Shown one piece after another: positions 7,661 to 16,654 of a stretch of DNA of 64,000 bases; the first letter of the stretch is position 1, and the number at the start of each line of letters is the position of its first letter. Made by a program: the position numbers and the translations under genes. Source of the stretch: Niastella yeongjuensis. Lineage in GTDB: Bacteria; Bacteroidota; Bacteroidia; Chitinophagales; Chitinophagaceae. The DNA is taken from assembly GCF_900110245.1 (NCBI RefSeq), contig NZ_FOCZ01000008.1, positions 1 to 64,000 on the forward strand, given 5' to 3'. The notes below the pieces were generated by a model. It saw only the letters and a list, made by a program, of their open reading frames with translations, was not told the DNA's origin and did no database searches.

Positions 7661-8209
7661 ATGGACAATTCTTATATTTTAAGATTACAAGCTGGCGAAG
7701 AAGGGTGCTTTGAAGAAATATACTACCAGTATAACCAGTTCCTGTATTCTTATTTTTATAAACGAATACGGTCGACCCAGGTTTGTGAGGACCTGGTGCA
7801 GGAAACATTTATCCGGCTGTGGAAGTACCGGTCAAACCTGAATGCTTCGCTCTCATTCGATATTCAATTGTTCAGAATTGCCAAAACCACGTTGATAGAT
7901 ATTGCGAAAAGAGCGTCAAAAGCGCCAGTGTCGTATGTTTCCCACGACGAGCTGCCCGATGTGGCGGCCGAAGACAACTTTCAGATCTCCCTCGATAAAA
8001 AGGAGAAATTGCAGTATTTAATTGCCGCCCTTCCCCCCGTAAGAAAGAAAATCCTCAACCTCAAGATCAATGGCTATTCCAATAAAGAAATAGCCATCCA
8101 GTTAACGATCACCGTAAAAACGGTGGAAAATAACATCAATTCGGCCTACAGGGAATTGAGAAAACTCTCGAATTTAACACCATTGATGTTGTTGGTGTTT
8201 CTCCACTAA
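7661..8209 (+). CDS. FecI-like ECF RNA polymerase sigma factor
   Basis: A 182-residue sigma-70 family ECF factor. Region 2 lies at about residues 12-75 (the CEDLVQETFIRLWKY stretch is the conserved core-binding helix). Region 4 lies at about 122-172 (LPPVRKKIL, then GYSNKEIAIQL and the recognition helix). Such factors, with a partner FecR, switch on an adjacent TonB-dependent uptake gene when the substrate is bound. The anti-sigma gene follows 76 bp downstream, and the only SusCD pair on this transcript lies beyond the metallohydrolase, so that pair is the likely target. Confidence 0.93.
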   Translation: MDNSYILRLQAGEEGCFEEIYYQYNQFLYSYFYKRIRSTQVCEDLVQETFIRLWKYRSNLNASLSFDIQLFRIAKTTLIDIAKRASKAPVSYVSHDELPDVAAEDNFQISLDKKEKLQYLIAALPPVRKKILNLKINGYSNKEIAIQLTITVKTVENNINSAYRELRKLSNLTPLMLLVFLH

Positions 8210-8285
8210 CTCCCAATCTTACCAAATTGTTACCACTAGGTGTTTTTTTTCACTTGTTACGTATTGCTGGTAGATACCTCCCGGA

Positions 8286-9383
8286 ATGAAAATAGACGAA
8301 CAAGTAATCATGCGTTTTTTCAGGGGCGAATGCACTGAGGAAGAAAAAAGACAAGTGGCCGCTTACCTGGAATCGCATAAAGAAATATTGGATGGCTTTT
8401 TTGAAGAAGATGACTGGACACAATCACTGAACAGGCTGCCTGATGCTACTATCTCTTATAATGAAGAAGAACTATTGCAGGCCATTCAGGGAAAACTGCA
8501 TGGGAGAAAGCGCGGGTTATTAAGGCATATGCAGCCATTGATGAAATGGTCGGTAGCAGCCTGTTTTGCGGTGCTGGCAATTAGTGCGCTTGTTTATTTT
8601 ATGCAGCGGCCGGCAAACGATAACCATGCAATGGTATCAACAGGCACTGGCAGCTCTATGGTCAATGACAGTGTAATATGGACAAACAATTCCAGCATGG
8701 GTGAAAGCCGGTACTTATCGGATGGCTCGCTGGTATTGTTGCAGCCAGGAAGTGTGTTGCGTTATAAAAAAGATTTTGAACCGGGAAAAAGATGGCTGCA
8801 GCTTAAAGGGCAAGCGAAGTTTCAGGTTGCAAAAAATAAACAACGCCCGTTTACTGTATTCGCAGAAAATGTAAGTACCACTGCTATTGGAACCATTTTC
8901 ACTGTTAATAGCAATGATAAACTTAAACGCGTTACCGTAAAGCTGGAAGAAGGAAAAGTACTGGTGAAAGATCTGAACCATCCTGCAAATGCGTTATACC
9001 TATTGCCAGGTGAGTACTGTTCTTTTGATGGAAAGGCATTACAAAAAACAGATTCTTTGTACTATGTTATGAAACCGGCCGCAGCCTCGGTGGTGCATGA
9101 TAAAAAGTATTACTTCATAGATAGCACCTGTCAGCTGGATGCATCACATGTAATATTTAAAAACACAGAACTACCATCCGTTTTCAAAGCACTTAATAAA
9201 TTGTATGATATAAAGATCGTTTATAAGAATATGCCAGACTCGGTGTTGTCAAAATCGCTTTACTCGGGTAGTTTCATAAAAGCAAAAATGAAGGCGGCTG
9301 ATGTGTTACGGATTGTCTCCTTTATCAACGATCTGAATTGCCAGCGAGTGGATTCTAAAACATACCTTATCGGTTCCAAATAG
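8286..9383 (+). CDS. FecR-family anti-sigma factor
   Basis: A 365-residue inner-membrane protein. The cytoplasmic N terminus (about 1-83) starts with a helical sigma-binding domain (EQVIMRFFRGECTEEEK). A single membrane helix follows at about 88-106, then the periplasmic FecR domain (about 130-235, with SRYLSDGSLVLLQPGS and the strand GTIFTVN) and a C-terminal STN-like segment (about 285-360) that would contact the N-terminal signalling domain of an outer-membrane receptor. The neighbouring SusC shows no obvious STN extension in its N-terminal sequence, so signal transfer may use another route or a distant receptor. Confidence 0.92.
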   Translation: MKIDEQVIMRFFRGECTEEEKRQVAAYLESHKEILDGFFEEDDWTQSLNRLPDATISYNEEELLQAIQGKLHGRKRGLLRHMQPLMKWSVAACFAVLAISALVYFMQRPANDNHAMVSTGTGSSMVNDSVIWTNNSSMGESRYLSDGSLVLLQPGSVLRYKKDFEPGKRWLQLKGQAKFQVAKNKQRPFTVFAENVSTTAIGTIFTVNSNDKLKRVTVKLEEGKVLVKDLNHPANALYLLPGEYCSFDGKALQKTDSLYYVMKPAAASVVHDKKYYFIDSTCQLDASHVIFKNTELPSVFKALNKLYDIKIVYKNMPDSVLSKSLYSGSFIKAKMKAADVLRIVSFINDLNCQRVDSKTYLIGSK

Positions 9384-9407
9384 ATTAATAGTCAAATAAT
9401 AAAAAAT

Positions 9408-9440
9408 ACTCCGCAATGGAGCCGGGAATACTATGCCCGG
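9408..9440 (+). promoter_or_regulatory. Double-hairpin element, copy 1 (before the PHP metallohydrolase)
   Basis: ACTCC (9408) pairs with GGAG (9418-9421); CCGGG (9422-9426) pairs with CCCGG (9436-9440). A copy with identical internal spacing lies at 10759-10789. Here it ends 31 bp before the metallohydrolase ATG and 25 bp after the fecR stop. It may be a leader-RNA structure or a dispersed palindrome; the present data cannot tell. Confidence 0.5.
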
Positions 9441-9471
9441 AATAAACTAAAAACTGTAATACAGAATTAAG

Positions 9472-10713
9472 ATGAGCAACAACAACAGCATAATGAAACG
9501 GGTAGCTGGCATGGTATGTAGCGGATTACTGATAGGTATCACCACTTGTATCGGCACTGCTGCTACAGCACAATCAAAAACACCACTTCCCAATGATCCC
9601 TGGGCGCCCACTGCTATCAACAATATGCCGCCAGTGGCCAGCCTTACCAATGGCGTATGGTTAAAAGGTGATCTGCATTTGCACTCACGTCACAGTAAAG
9701 AATCATCCAACAATCCTGAATCAAAGATCATAAACTTTTGCAAAACTGTTGGTGTAGACTATATCTGTATCACCGACCACGACAACCATGTTGATGGTGA
9801 TGTTCCCAACCATACCTGGGCAGATCCGGAGTTTAAATCAGACTCTGTACTGTTGTTGTATGGGGCTGAGTGGACAACCACCCGCGGACATGGCAACGTT
9901 TTTTCGGCCCACCCTTATGATCACCAACGACTGTATTTTGTACGCGACCAACGCGACGTTGTTATTCAGTCTGTAGTAAAAGAACTGGGTATTCATTTAT
10001 CGGCCAATCATCCTATGGGGCCTAAAGATCATTTCGGTTTTTCATACGACATGGTCAGCTCCATGGAAGTATGGAATTCTGCCGTATGGAAAAAAAATGA
10101 GAATGCGCTGTTGATCTGGGACGACATGCTTTCATCGGGTAGAAAGATCACCGGCAGAGGTGGCAGCGATGCGCACCATGGTGTTCCTGACTCGCCAGAC
10201 AAGGCAACGCCCAATAGCAAACAGGCAACGGCTAATTATGTAGGAACGCCTACTACCTGGGTGTTTGCTACCGCGCGTACCAGAGAAGCCGTTGTTGATG
10301 CACTTACCAATGGAAGAGTATCTGTTAGCGCGAACCCCTTTGCGCCCCGCGTTGAATTTTATGCTGACCTTGACCAGGATGGCAAAATGGATATGATGAT
10401 GGGTGACAATACCAAACCCACTGGTAAACCTGCCAAATTCCGTGTACAGTTAACCGGTAAAACCGTAGCAGATTCCACCTATACCGTAAGCGTAGTAAAG
10501 AACGGTAATCCGTTCGGCACCTTTAAAACAACCGGTAAAAATCCTGTGATCGAATTTACAGATACACCGGCGACAGTAGGACGCACCTATTACCGGGTTG
10601 TGGTAGAAGGGCCATCAACACCTTATCCGCAAGTACCGGTATCCCAAACCTTGAGTGGAAACATGGTCGGTTTGTCGAACCCGATCTGCTTCAACTTCGA
10701 TCCTAATTTTTGA
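9472..10713 (+). CDS. Exported PHP-domain metallohydrolase (CehA/McbA-like)
   Basis: A 413-residue protein with a Sec signal peptide (about 1-34, cleavage after ATAQ). Metal-binding PHP motifs are all visible: GDLHLHS (66-72), TDHD (101-104), NHP (about 179-181) and GSDAHHG (231-237). The last about 100 residues are a beta-sandwich. CehA-like PHP enzymes hydrolyse phosphoesters or carbamates with a metal centre. The gene sits between fecR and susC and a PI-PLC-like gene ends the locus, so a phosphodiester or phosphomonoester substrate is a reasonable inference, for example the phosphate released by the PLC step. No second domain was seen. Confidence 0.88.
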   Translation: MSNNNSIMKRVAGMVCSGLLIGITTCIGTAATAQSKTPLPNDPWAPTAINNMPPVASLTNGVWLKGDLHLHSRHSKESSNNPESKIINFCKTVGVDYICITDHDNHVDGDVPNHTWADPEFKSDSVLLLYGAEWTTTRGHGNVFSAHPYDHQRLYFVRDQRDVVIQSVVKELGIHLSANHPMGPKDHFGFSYDMVSSMEVWNSAVWKKNENALLIWDDMLSSGRKITGRGGSDAHHGVPDSPDKATPNSKQATANYVGTPTTWVFATARTREAVVDALTNGRVSVSANPFAPRVEFYADLDQDGKMDMMMGDNTKPTGKPAKFRVQLTGKTVADSTYTVSVVKNGNPFGTFKTTGKNPVIEFTDTPATVGRTYYRVVVEGPSTPYPQVPVSQTLSGNMVGLSNPICFNFDPNF

Positions 10714-10758
10714 TTGCGGCGCTGACTAAATAAACATAATCAGAATCATTTTAAAAAC

Positions 10759-10789
10759 ACTCCGCTACGGAGCAGGGCTTGTATTGCCC
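10759..10789 (+). promoter_or_regulatory. Double-hairpin element, copy 2 (before susC)
   Basis: CTCCG (10760-10764) pairs with CGGAG (10768-10772); GGGC (10775-10778) pairs with GCCC (10786-10789). Distances from ACTCC to GGG (16 bp) and to GCCC (27 bp) are the same as in the copy at 9408. Loops differ while stems are kept. It ends 24 bp before the susC ATG. Confidence 0.5.
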
Positions 10790-10813
10790 AAAACGGAACC
10801 AAAATTGATAGCT

Positions 10814-13800
10814 ATGCACGTAACACCAAACAAAAAACAACACACACAATGGATGCTTCTGTGCCTGTTGTTTTGCATTGGTTTTGCTAATGCCGGTATG
10901 GCCCAGCAAAACAAAGTTTCCATCAAAGGTATTCTGGTAAATGAAACAGGAGAAACGGTACCAAACGCAACTGTTTACATTGCCAATACAGACAGCAGCT
11001 TTTCCAAACAGGTAAAGGCCGATGATAAAGGGGTCTTTATATTTTACAACCTGAATCCCGGCGATTATCACATGCGCGCAAGCTCAGTGGGTTATGCCCC
11101 TGCAGCGAATGACGTGCATTACGATGGTAATACCGTACTCACCTTTACTTTCAATCTTACGCCGTTAAGCAGCAAGTTGAATGAAGTGGTGGTGGTAGGT
11201 TATGGCACCGACTCAAAACGGAACCTTACCAGCTCCATTACATCTGTTAGCTCAGAAGATTTTAATAAAGGGGTATACAGCGATCCTTTGCAAATGTTGC
11301 AGGGTAAGGTACCTGGATTATCTATCACTCGTAGTGGCGACCCCAACGTAGCTTCTTCCATTATATTAAGAGGACCCTCTACCTTGCGCGAAGGCGCCAA
11401 TGAACCCTTGGTGGTGATAGACGGTGTACCCGGTGCTGACATCAATTCAGTAGCCCCTGGTGATATTGCCTCTATCGACGTACTGAAAGATGCTGCCGCC
11501 ACCGCCATCTATGGTAACCGCGGCGCCAACGGTATTTTAATGGTAACTACCAAAAAAGCAAAGAAAGGACAGGCCCGCATCGCATATGATGGTTATGTGT
11601 CAGTGGACAAAGTATCGAACCGGATCGAGATGCTCACCGGCGACCAGGTGTACCAATTTCTGGCCAAAAATGGCCAGTCGCTGGCACCCAAAGATGACCT
11701 GCATGCCAATACCGACTGGCAAAAGGAAATTCAACGCCCCACTGCTATGTCGCAAAACCATAATTTGTCGGTGAGTGGCGGCAAAGAAGGTACCGCGTAC
11801 GCGGCCAGTATTAACTATTTCAAGCAGGAGGGGATTTTAAAGAACAGTGGCGTGGAGCGTGTTACCGGAAGGGTGTTTTTGGAACAACAGGCCCTGGATA
11901 ATAAATTGAAACTGGGCTTCAACGTTATAAACAGCGTTAATAACGCTACCACCAATCCAGCTCAGGCTACGGTATTGGCACAGGCGCTCCGGTATTTGCC
12001 AACCGTACCGGTTTACAATGCCGATGGAACTTATTTCGAAAACCGTGACCACTCCGGGTATTACAATCCGGTAGCGATGCAGAATAACGCTTTCGGAAAA
12101 AGTGAGAGCAAAAATTTGATTGCCAGTTTTACAGCCGCGTTGAAGCTCCCGTTTGGGTTCAGCTATAACCTCAGCGCTTCTTACAAAAACAACCAAAATG
12201 ACTCTAACACCTACCTCACCAGCTACCTGGGTGTTTTGGGCGTAGGAGTAGCGGGCGGTCAGGCAACGCGTTCTACCTATAAGAACACCTCGAAGATCCT
12301 GGAGAACTTTTTGAACTATGAAAAAAAGTTTGGAGAGCATTCAATTAAAGCGCTTATCGGATATTCTTACCAAAAAGATGTAACCGGAAATGGATTTACC
12401 GCCAGCAACTCCAATTTCGTTGTCGATGACCTGAGCTATTACTATTTGGGCGCGGGTAATCCCAACCCTAACTATGTAATTAATTGGGGACCCAATAGCT
12501 ACCGGGAGAAGTACCTCATTTCTGATTATGGCAGGTTGAATTATAATTATGCCGATAAATACCTGTTGCAGGCATCTCTCCGGCATGATGGTTCCTCGGT
12601 TTTTGGCGCCAACAATCGTTGGGGTTATTTCCCGGCGGTATCAGCTGCCTGGCGTGTGATCAGTGAAAACTTCATGAACAGGCAACATATTTTCGATGAC
12701 CTGAAATTACGGGTGGGCTATGGGGTAACCGGTAATTCAAATGGTATTGATGTAATAACGCCGTTGCCTCTATACGGACCTTTTGGTATTGAACTGGGAC
12801 CCAACGCAACCCCCGGTACTGGTACTATAAAAAATGCCAATCCGGATCTGAGATGGGAAAAAACAGCTATGGTGAATGCAGGACTTGATTTTGCCTTGTT
12901 GAAAAACAAGATCTCGGGTACGTTGGAAGTATATTCAAAAACAACCAGTGATCTCATCTTTAATTATCAAACTGGTTACCTGGCAATAAATAATATAACC
13001 GCCAATGCAGGCAAAATGCGGAATACGGGTATTGAGTTTAGTGTAAATGTAGCAGCTGTTAATACCAAAAACTTTAGCTGGAATTCATCGCTTAATATGT
13101 CGCATAACCTGAACAAATTGGTGTCGCTTACTAATGATATCTACCGATATGATTCTATCAGTACTGCAGCCGGTACCGGGGCAGGACAAACGAATGTATG
13201 GTTACAGATCCTGAAACCCGGCCTTCCGGTAGGACAGTTCTTTATGTATAAATATGCAGGTAAAAACGATCAAAACGTATCGCAGTTTTATGATCGGGAT
13301 GGTAAGGTAGTAGGCGCACCCCAGCTTATCATTTCGAGGGACTACTACAGAGCAGGTACGGCGCAGCCAAAATTACAGCTGGGCTGGAGCAATGCATTCC
13401 GTTATAAAAAACTCGATCTGAGTATGTTTTTCCGTTCAACACTGGGCAATAAGATCTACAACCAAACCAAAGCCGAGTTGTTCAGACCCAGTACAGTGCC
13501 AACGTATAATATACCTGTAGCAGCCTTCAATGAGAGTAAAAGCGATGATTATAGCAATAACAATTCTGACCGTTTTCTCGAAAGTGGAAGTTATGTTCGC
13601 TTAGACAATGCTACTCTGGGATATACCTTCTTAAAACCGGTTAAGGCTATACAATCAATCCGGTTGTACGCAACTGCTAACAACCTGTTCGTAATTACCA
13701 AATATACAGGCATCGATCCTGAAGTGAACCTGGGCGGTCTTACACCTGGTCTTGATGTGAGCAGCTATTATCCCAAGATCCGCAGCTTTATGTTTGGCCT

Positions 13801-13816
13801 GAATGTAACTCTTTAG
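10814..13816 (+). CDS. SusC/RagA-family TonB-linked outer-membrane transporter
   Basis: A 1000-residue outer-membrane protein. A signal peptide (about 1-30) precedes a carboxypeptidase-regulatory-like domain (about 33-110), a VVVVGYG segment typical of the region before the plug, the plug (about 130-250 with GKVPGLSITRSGDP and IYGNRGANGI) and a 22-strand barrel ending in an aromatic-poor strand (NVTL). The ATG at 10814 gives the signal peptide; TTG at 10784 would add ten polar residues. With the SusD protein 20 bp downstream it forms the pedal-bin uptake complex. Substrate is unknown; linked phosphodiesterases suggest a phosphate-bearing lipid head group or glycan. Confidence 0.93.
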   Translation: MHVTPNKKQHTQWMLLCLLFCIGFANAGMAQQNKVSIKGILVNETGETVPNATVYIANTDSSFSKQVKADDKGVFIFYNLNPGDYHMRASSVGYAPAANDVHYDGNTVLTFTFNLTPLSSKLNEVVVVGYGTDSKRNLTSSITSVSSEDFNKGVYSDPLQMLQGKVPGLSITRSGDPNVASSIILRGPSTLREGANEPLVVIDGVPGADINSVAPGDIASIDVLKDAAATAIYGNRGANGILMVTTKKAKKGQARIAYDGYVSVDKVSNRIEMLTGDQVYQFLAKNGQSLAPKDDLHANTDWQKEIQRPTAMSQNHNLSVSGGKEGTAYAASINYFKQEGILKNSGVERVTGRVFLEQQALDNKLKLGFNVINSVNNATTNPAQATVLAQALRYLPTVPVYNADGTYFENRDHSGYYNPVAMQNNAFGKSESKNLIASFTAALKLPFGFSYNLSASYKNNQNDSNTYLTSYLGVLGVGVAGGQATRSTYKNTSKILENFLNYEKKFGEHSIKALIGYSYQKDVTGNGFTASNSNFVVDDLSYYYLGAGNPNPNYVINWGPNSYREKYLISDYGRLNYNYADKYLLQASLRHDGSSVFGANNRWGYFPAVSAAWRVISENFMNRQHIFDDLKLRVGYGVTGNSNGIDVITPLPLYGPFGIELGPNATPGTGTIKNANPDLRWEKTAMVNAGLDFALLKNKISGTLEVYSKTTSDLIFNYQTGYLAINNITANAGKMRNTGIEFSVNVAAVNTKNFSWNSSLNMSHNLNKLVSLTNDIYRYDSISTAAGTGAGQTNVWLQILKPGLPVGQFFMYKYAGKNDQNVSQFYDRDGKVVGAPQLIISRDYYRAGTAQPKLQLGWSNAFRYKKLDLSMFFRSTLGNKIYNQTKAELFRPSTVPTYNIPVAAFNESKSDDYSNNNSDRFLESGSYVRLDNATLGYTFLKPVKAIQSIRLYATANNLFVITKYTGIDPEVNLGGLTPGLDVSSYYPKIRSFMFGLNVTL

Positions 13817-13836
13817 TAGATCTAAATATTTATACA

Positions 13837-15444
13837 ATGAAACGCATTAATAAAATAGGTTTATTCATATTATTACTGGTTGTTACCGGTAGTATGTCTT
13901 GCCACAAACTTACCATAGAAACGCCCGGTTATTTAAATACTGATAACTTCCCACAAACCGAGGCTCAGATCTATTCTGTTGCAGCCCCCGTATATATAAA
14001 TTTTAGAAAAGAGATACCGGTAAGCTATTGGTTCCTGCAATCGTTAAGTACCGATGAGTCCATTTTGCCGGTACATGGCAGCAACTGGTTAGATGGAGGC
14101 CAATACCTTCAGTTGCACTTTCATACCTGGAACAGGGACAATAACATGAATAACCAGGCCTGGAACTGGATCCTGACTACTATAAGTTATTGTAACAATA
14201 TCTTACAGGATGTATTGCCGGCAGCACCAGATAGTATACCCGTGAAAAAGCAGATTGCTGCCGAAGTAAGAGGGATGCGCGCCATGTCGTTTTTCATTAT
14301 GATGGACCTGTGGGGCAACATACCCATGCCCACTACTTATGGCGGTACAGATTTGCCTGTTACTACCTCCCGTAAAGACGTGTTTAATTTTATAGAAAAA
14401 GAAGTAAAGGAAATTTTGCCCGATCTGAGCAGTACTACCGGAGCAGCCACTTATGGCAGACCAACCAAATATGCGGCTTTCGCCCTGTTGGCCAAAATGT
14501 ACCTGAATGCACAGGTATATACAGGAACTGACCGGTACAATGATGCTGTAGCGATGTGCGACAGCGTTATCACCAGTAATAAGTTTGATCTGGAAGCGGA
14601 TTATCTCAATATGTTCAAGATCAACAACGGACCTACCACCGGTGGTGCTAAAGAATTTGTTTTTGCTGTTCCCTTCGATAATAAAGTTCAAACGGCACAG
14701 TTCTTTAGCCGGTATTATATGCACCGTTCTGCTGAAGTACAGAAAAAATACAGCCTGCCTACAAAAGCAAGCGGACCCGTAAGTACTACTGCCCCCTATT
14801 ACGCTTACTTCAACGATGCCGGTGATCAACGCAATAACATCTGGCTTACCGGAATTCAGAAATATTACAATGGCTCTGATATTATCATTAAAACTACCAA
14901 GAAGGGGTACGACGAGTCTTATACCGGTGCCGATGGCGGCGATCCTTACGATTTTCATTTGAACCTTACACCTGATGTTAAGATCAAGAGTTTGGAGACT
15001 TTTGATGTAGGTAATGATGAACTGGCCTGGGCCATGGGTTATCGTTGTATTAAATATTATCCCGACAGCACGTCTACCACAAGGAACCAGTCTAATGATG
15101 TACCTTTCTTCCGTTATTCAGATATCCTGTTGATGAAGGCGGAGGCTATTTTACGGGGCGCTACCGCTACATTAGGTGCAACGCCGTTAACACTGGTAAA
15201 CAGTGTACGTACCAAACGAGGTGCAGCGGCCTTTACTTCGGTTGATCTGGAAGGTTTGTTTGGTGAAAGATGCCGGGAGTTTGCCTGGGAAGCCTGGCAC
15301 CGGAACGATATGATCCGCTTTGGAAAATTTGAAGACAAATGGATGTATAAAACAGACGCGGATGTAAGAAAGAGAATATTCCCCATTCCTTCAAGCGCCA
15401 TATTGCTTAATCCAAAGTTAGCACAGAACGATGGCTATAATTAG
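13837..15444 (+). CDS. SusD/RagB-family surface lipoprotein
   Basis: A 535-residue lipoprotein: signal peptide with lipobox ending at Cys22 (GSMSC), then the helical TPR scaffold of SusD proteins with the conserved N-terminal segment around residues 40-110 and the C-terminal block LFGERCREFAWEAWHRNDMIRF (in two halves near 470-490), a hallmark of this family. It caps the SusC barrel and binds the ligand at the cell surface. It lies 20 bp after susC and 33 bp before the PLC-like gene, so the three are probably one transcript. Confidence 0.93.
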   Translation: MKRINKIGLFILLLVVTGSMSCHKLTIETPGYLNTDNFPQTEAQIYSVAAPVYINFRKEIPVSYWFLQSLSTDESILPVHGSNWLDGGQYLQLHFHTWNRDNNMNNQAWNWILTTISYCNNILQDVLPAAPDSIPVKKQIAAEVRGMRAMSFFIMMDLWGNIPMPTTYGGTDLPVTTSRKDVFNFIEKEVKEILPDLSSTTGAATYGRPTKYAAFALLAKMYLNAQVYTGTDRYNDAVAMCDSVITSNKFDLEADYLNMFKINNGPTTGGAKEFVFAVPFDNKVQTAQFFSRYYMHRSAEVQKKYSLPTKASGPVSTTAPYYAYFNDAGDQRNNIWLTGIQKYYNGSDIIIKTTKKGYDESYTGADGGDPYDFHLNLTPDVKIKSLETFDVGNDELAWAMGYRCIKYYPDSTSTTRNQSNDVPFFRYSDILLMKAEAILRGATATLGATPLTLVNSVRTKRGAAAFTSVDLEGLFGERCREFAWEAWHRNDMIRFGKFEDKWMYKTDADVRKRIFPIPSSAILLNPKLAQNDGYN

Positions 15445-15477
15445 TTTATTTGCACATAATAAAACACACATTGTTAT

Positions 15478-16548
15478 ATGAAAGCATTGGTTTGCCTTGC
15501 GATGGGCGCATTCGCTTTTCAAATGAGCGGTAACCCGGGTCTTCCCGATAATACGCCTATTAATAAGATACAGGTAATAGGCTCGCACAACAGTTATAAA
15601 AGAGCCATCGATCCGGCCCTGTTCAAAGTGTTTATGGAAAAAGATTCCAACAGGGTAAAAGGACTGGCCTATGCGCATATTCCCATCGAAGAGCAATTGA
15701 AAATGGGGTTGAATAACCTGGAGATCGATTGCTATCGGGATGAGAAAGGTGGTAAATACGCGCATCCAAAAGGGTTAGACATGGCAGCCGGCCAGGCGCC
15801 TTATGATCCCAATGGGGAAATGCTAAAACCCGGGTACAAAGTATTTCACGTGCCTGATTTTGATTTCCGCACCGATTCATACACCTTTGCAGGCATATTG
15901 ACCAAGTTAAGGAACTGGTCAAAAGAACATCCGGACCATAACCCGGTTTTCATTACCCTGGAAACAAAGGGTGGCAGCGAGGGGTCTAATACCGAGGAGC
16001 TGAATGTAAAGGCTATGGATGATCTGGATGCAGAATTGGTAAAGAATCTGGGCAAGGAATATATTATTACGCCAGATGATGTGCGCGGCAAATATGCAAC
16101 TTTGGAGGAAGCCGTACTAAAAGGCAACTGGCCAACGTTACAGTCAGCCAAAGGTAAATACCTGTTTGTTCTGGATGACCATGGCGCCAAACGGGCTACT
16201 TATATGGAAGGGCATCCTTCTTTAAAAGGACGTATCCTGTTTATAAATGCAGAACCCGGTACACCTGAAGCGGCTGTGTTGATCAGAAATGGTTCAAAGG
16301 AGCCTGGGATAAAGGAACTGGTACAAAAAGGATACATCATCCGTACCCGGGCCGATGGCGATACAAAACAGGCGCGGGTGAACGACCGCTCTTATTTTGA
16401 TGCGGCCTGCAGCTCCGGTGCACAGATCATTACAACTGATTATTATCTTAAAAGCACCTTCTTTGATAGCCCTTACCAGGTTTATTTTGAAGGAAACAGT
16501 AAATACATTCGCTTAAATCCGGTAAACAACGCTGGTAATAAGAAATAG
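15478..16548 (+). CDS. Secreted PI-PLC-like (C1 family) calcium-dependent phosphodiesterase
   Basis: A 356-residue protein with a short signal peptide (about 1-18). The TIM-barrel catalytic motifs of the phosphatidylinositol-specific phospholipase C superfamily are present: GSHNSY (His37), EIDCYRD (Glu82, Asp84) and FHVPDFDF (His124). The two His would act as general base and acid, and the acidic pair would hold a calcium ion. The family cleaves the phosphodiester of inositol phospholipids or related head groups. As last gene of the FecIR-SusCD locus it probably prepares the substrate outside the cell. Specificity for inositol is inferred from the family, not visible here. Confidence 0.85.
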   Translation: MKALVCLAMGAFAFQMSGNPGLPDNTPINKIQVIGSHNSYKRAIDPALFKVFMEKDSNRVKGLAYAHIPIEEQLKMGLNNLEIDCYRDEKGGKYAHPKGLDMAAGQAPYDPNGEMLKPGYKVFHVPDFDFRTDSYTFAGILTKLRNWSKEHPDHNPVFITLETKGGSEGSNTEELNVKAMDDLDAELVKNLGKEYIITPDDVRGKYATLEEAVLKGNWPTLQSAKGKYLFVLDDHGAKRATYMEGHPSLKGRILFINAEPGTPEAAVLIRNGSKEPGIKELVQKGYIIRTRADGDTKQARVNDRSYFDAACSSGAQIITTDYYLKSTFFDSPYQVYFEGNSKYIRLNPVNNAGNKK

Positions 16549-16586
16549 TATCGTCCAATGTAAGATTTTCAGTAGATACAATGTAG

Positions 16587-16620
16587 GGCTTCATCAGGTA
16601 TAAAAACCTTTGATGAAGCC
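16587..16620 (+). terminator. Intrinsic terminator after the PLC-like gene
   Basis: GGCTTCATCA (16587-16596) pairs with TGATGAAGCC (16611-16620), with an AGG/CCT inner pair, and is followed by TTTGTTGTTTTT. It closes the FecIR-to-PLC locus. There is no T-run on the minus side, so the convergent receptor gene must end otherwise. Confidence 0.85.
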
Positions 16621-16654
16621 TTTGTTGTTTTTAACTTGTTAAGTTCTTATCGAA

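Noticed and set aside
14203-14958. 251-residue minus-strand open frame
   Set aside because: Lies wholly inside a well-supported SusD gene on the other strand.
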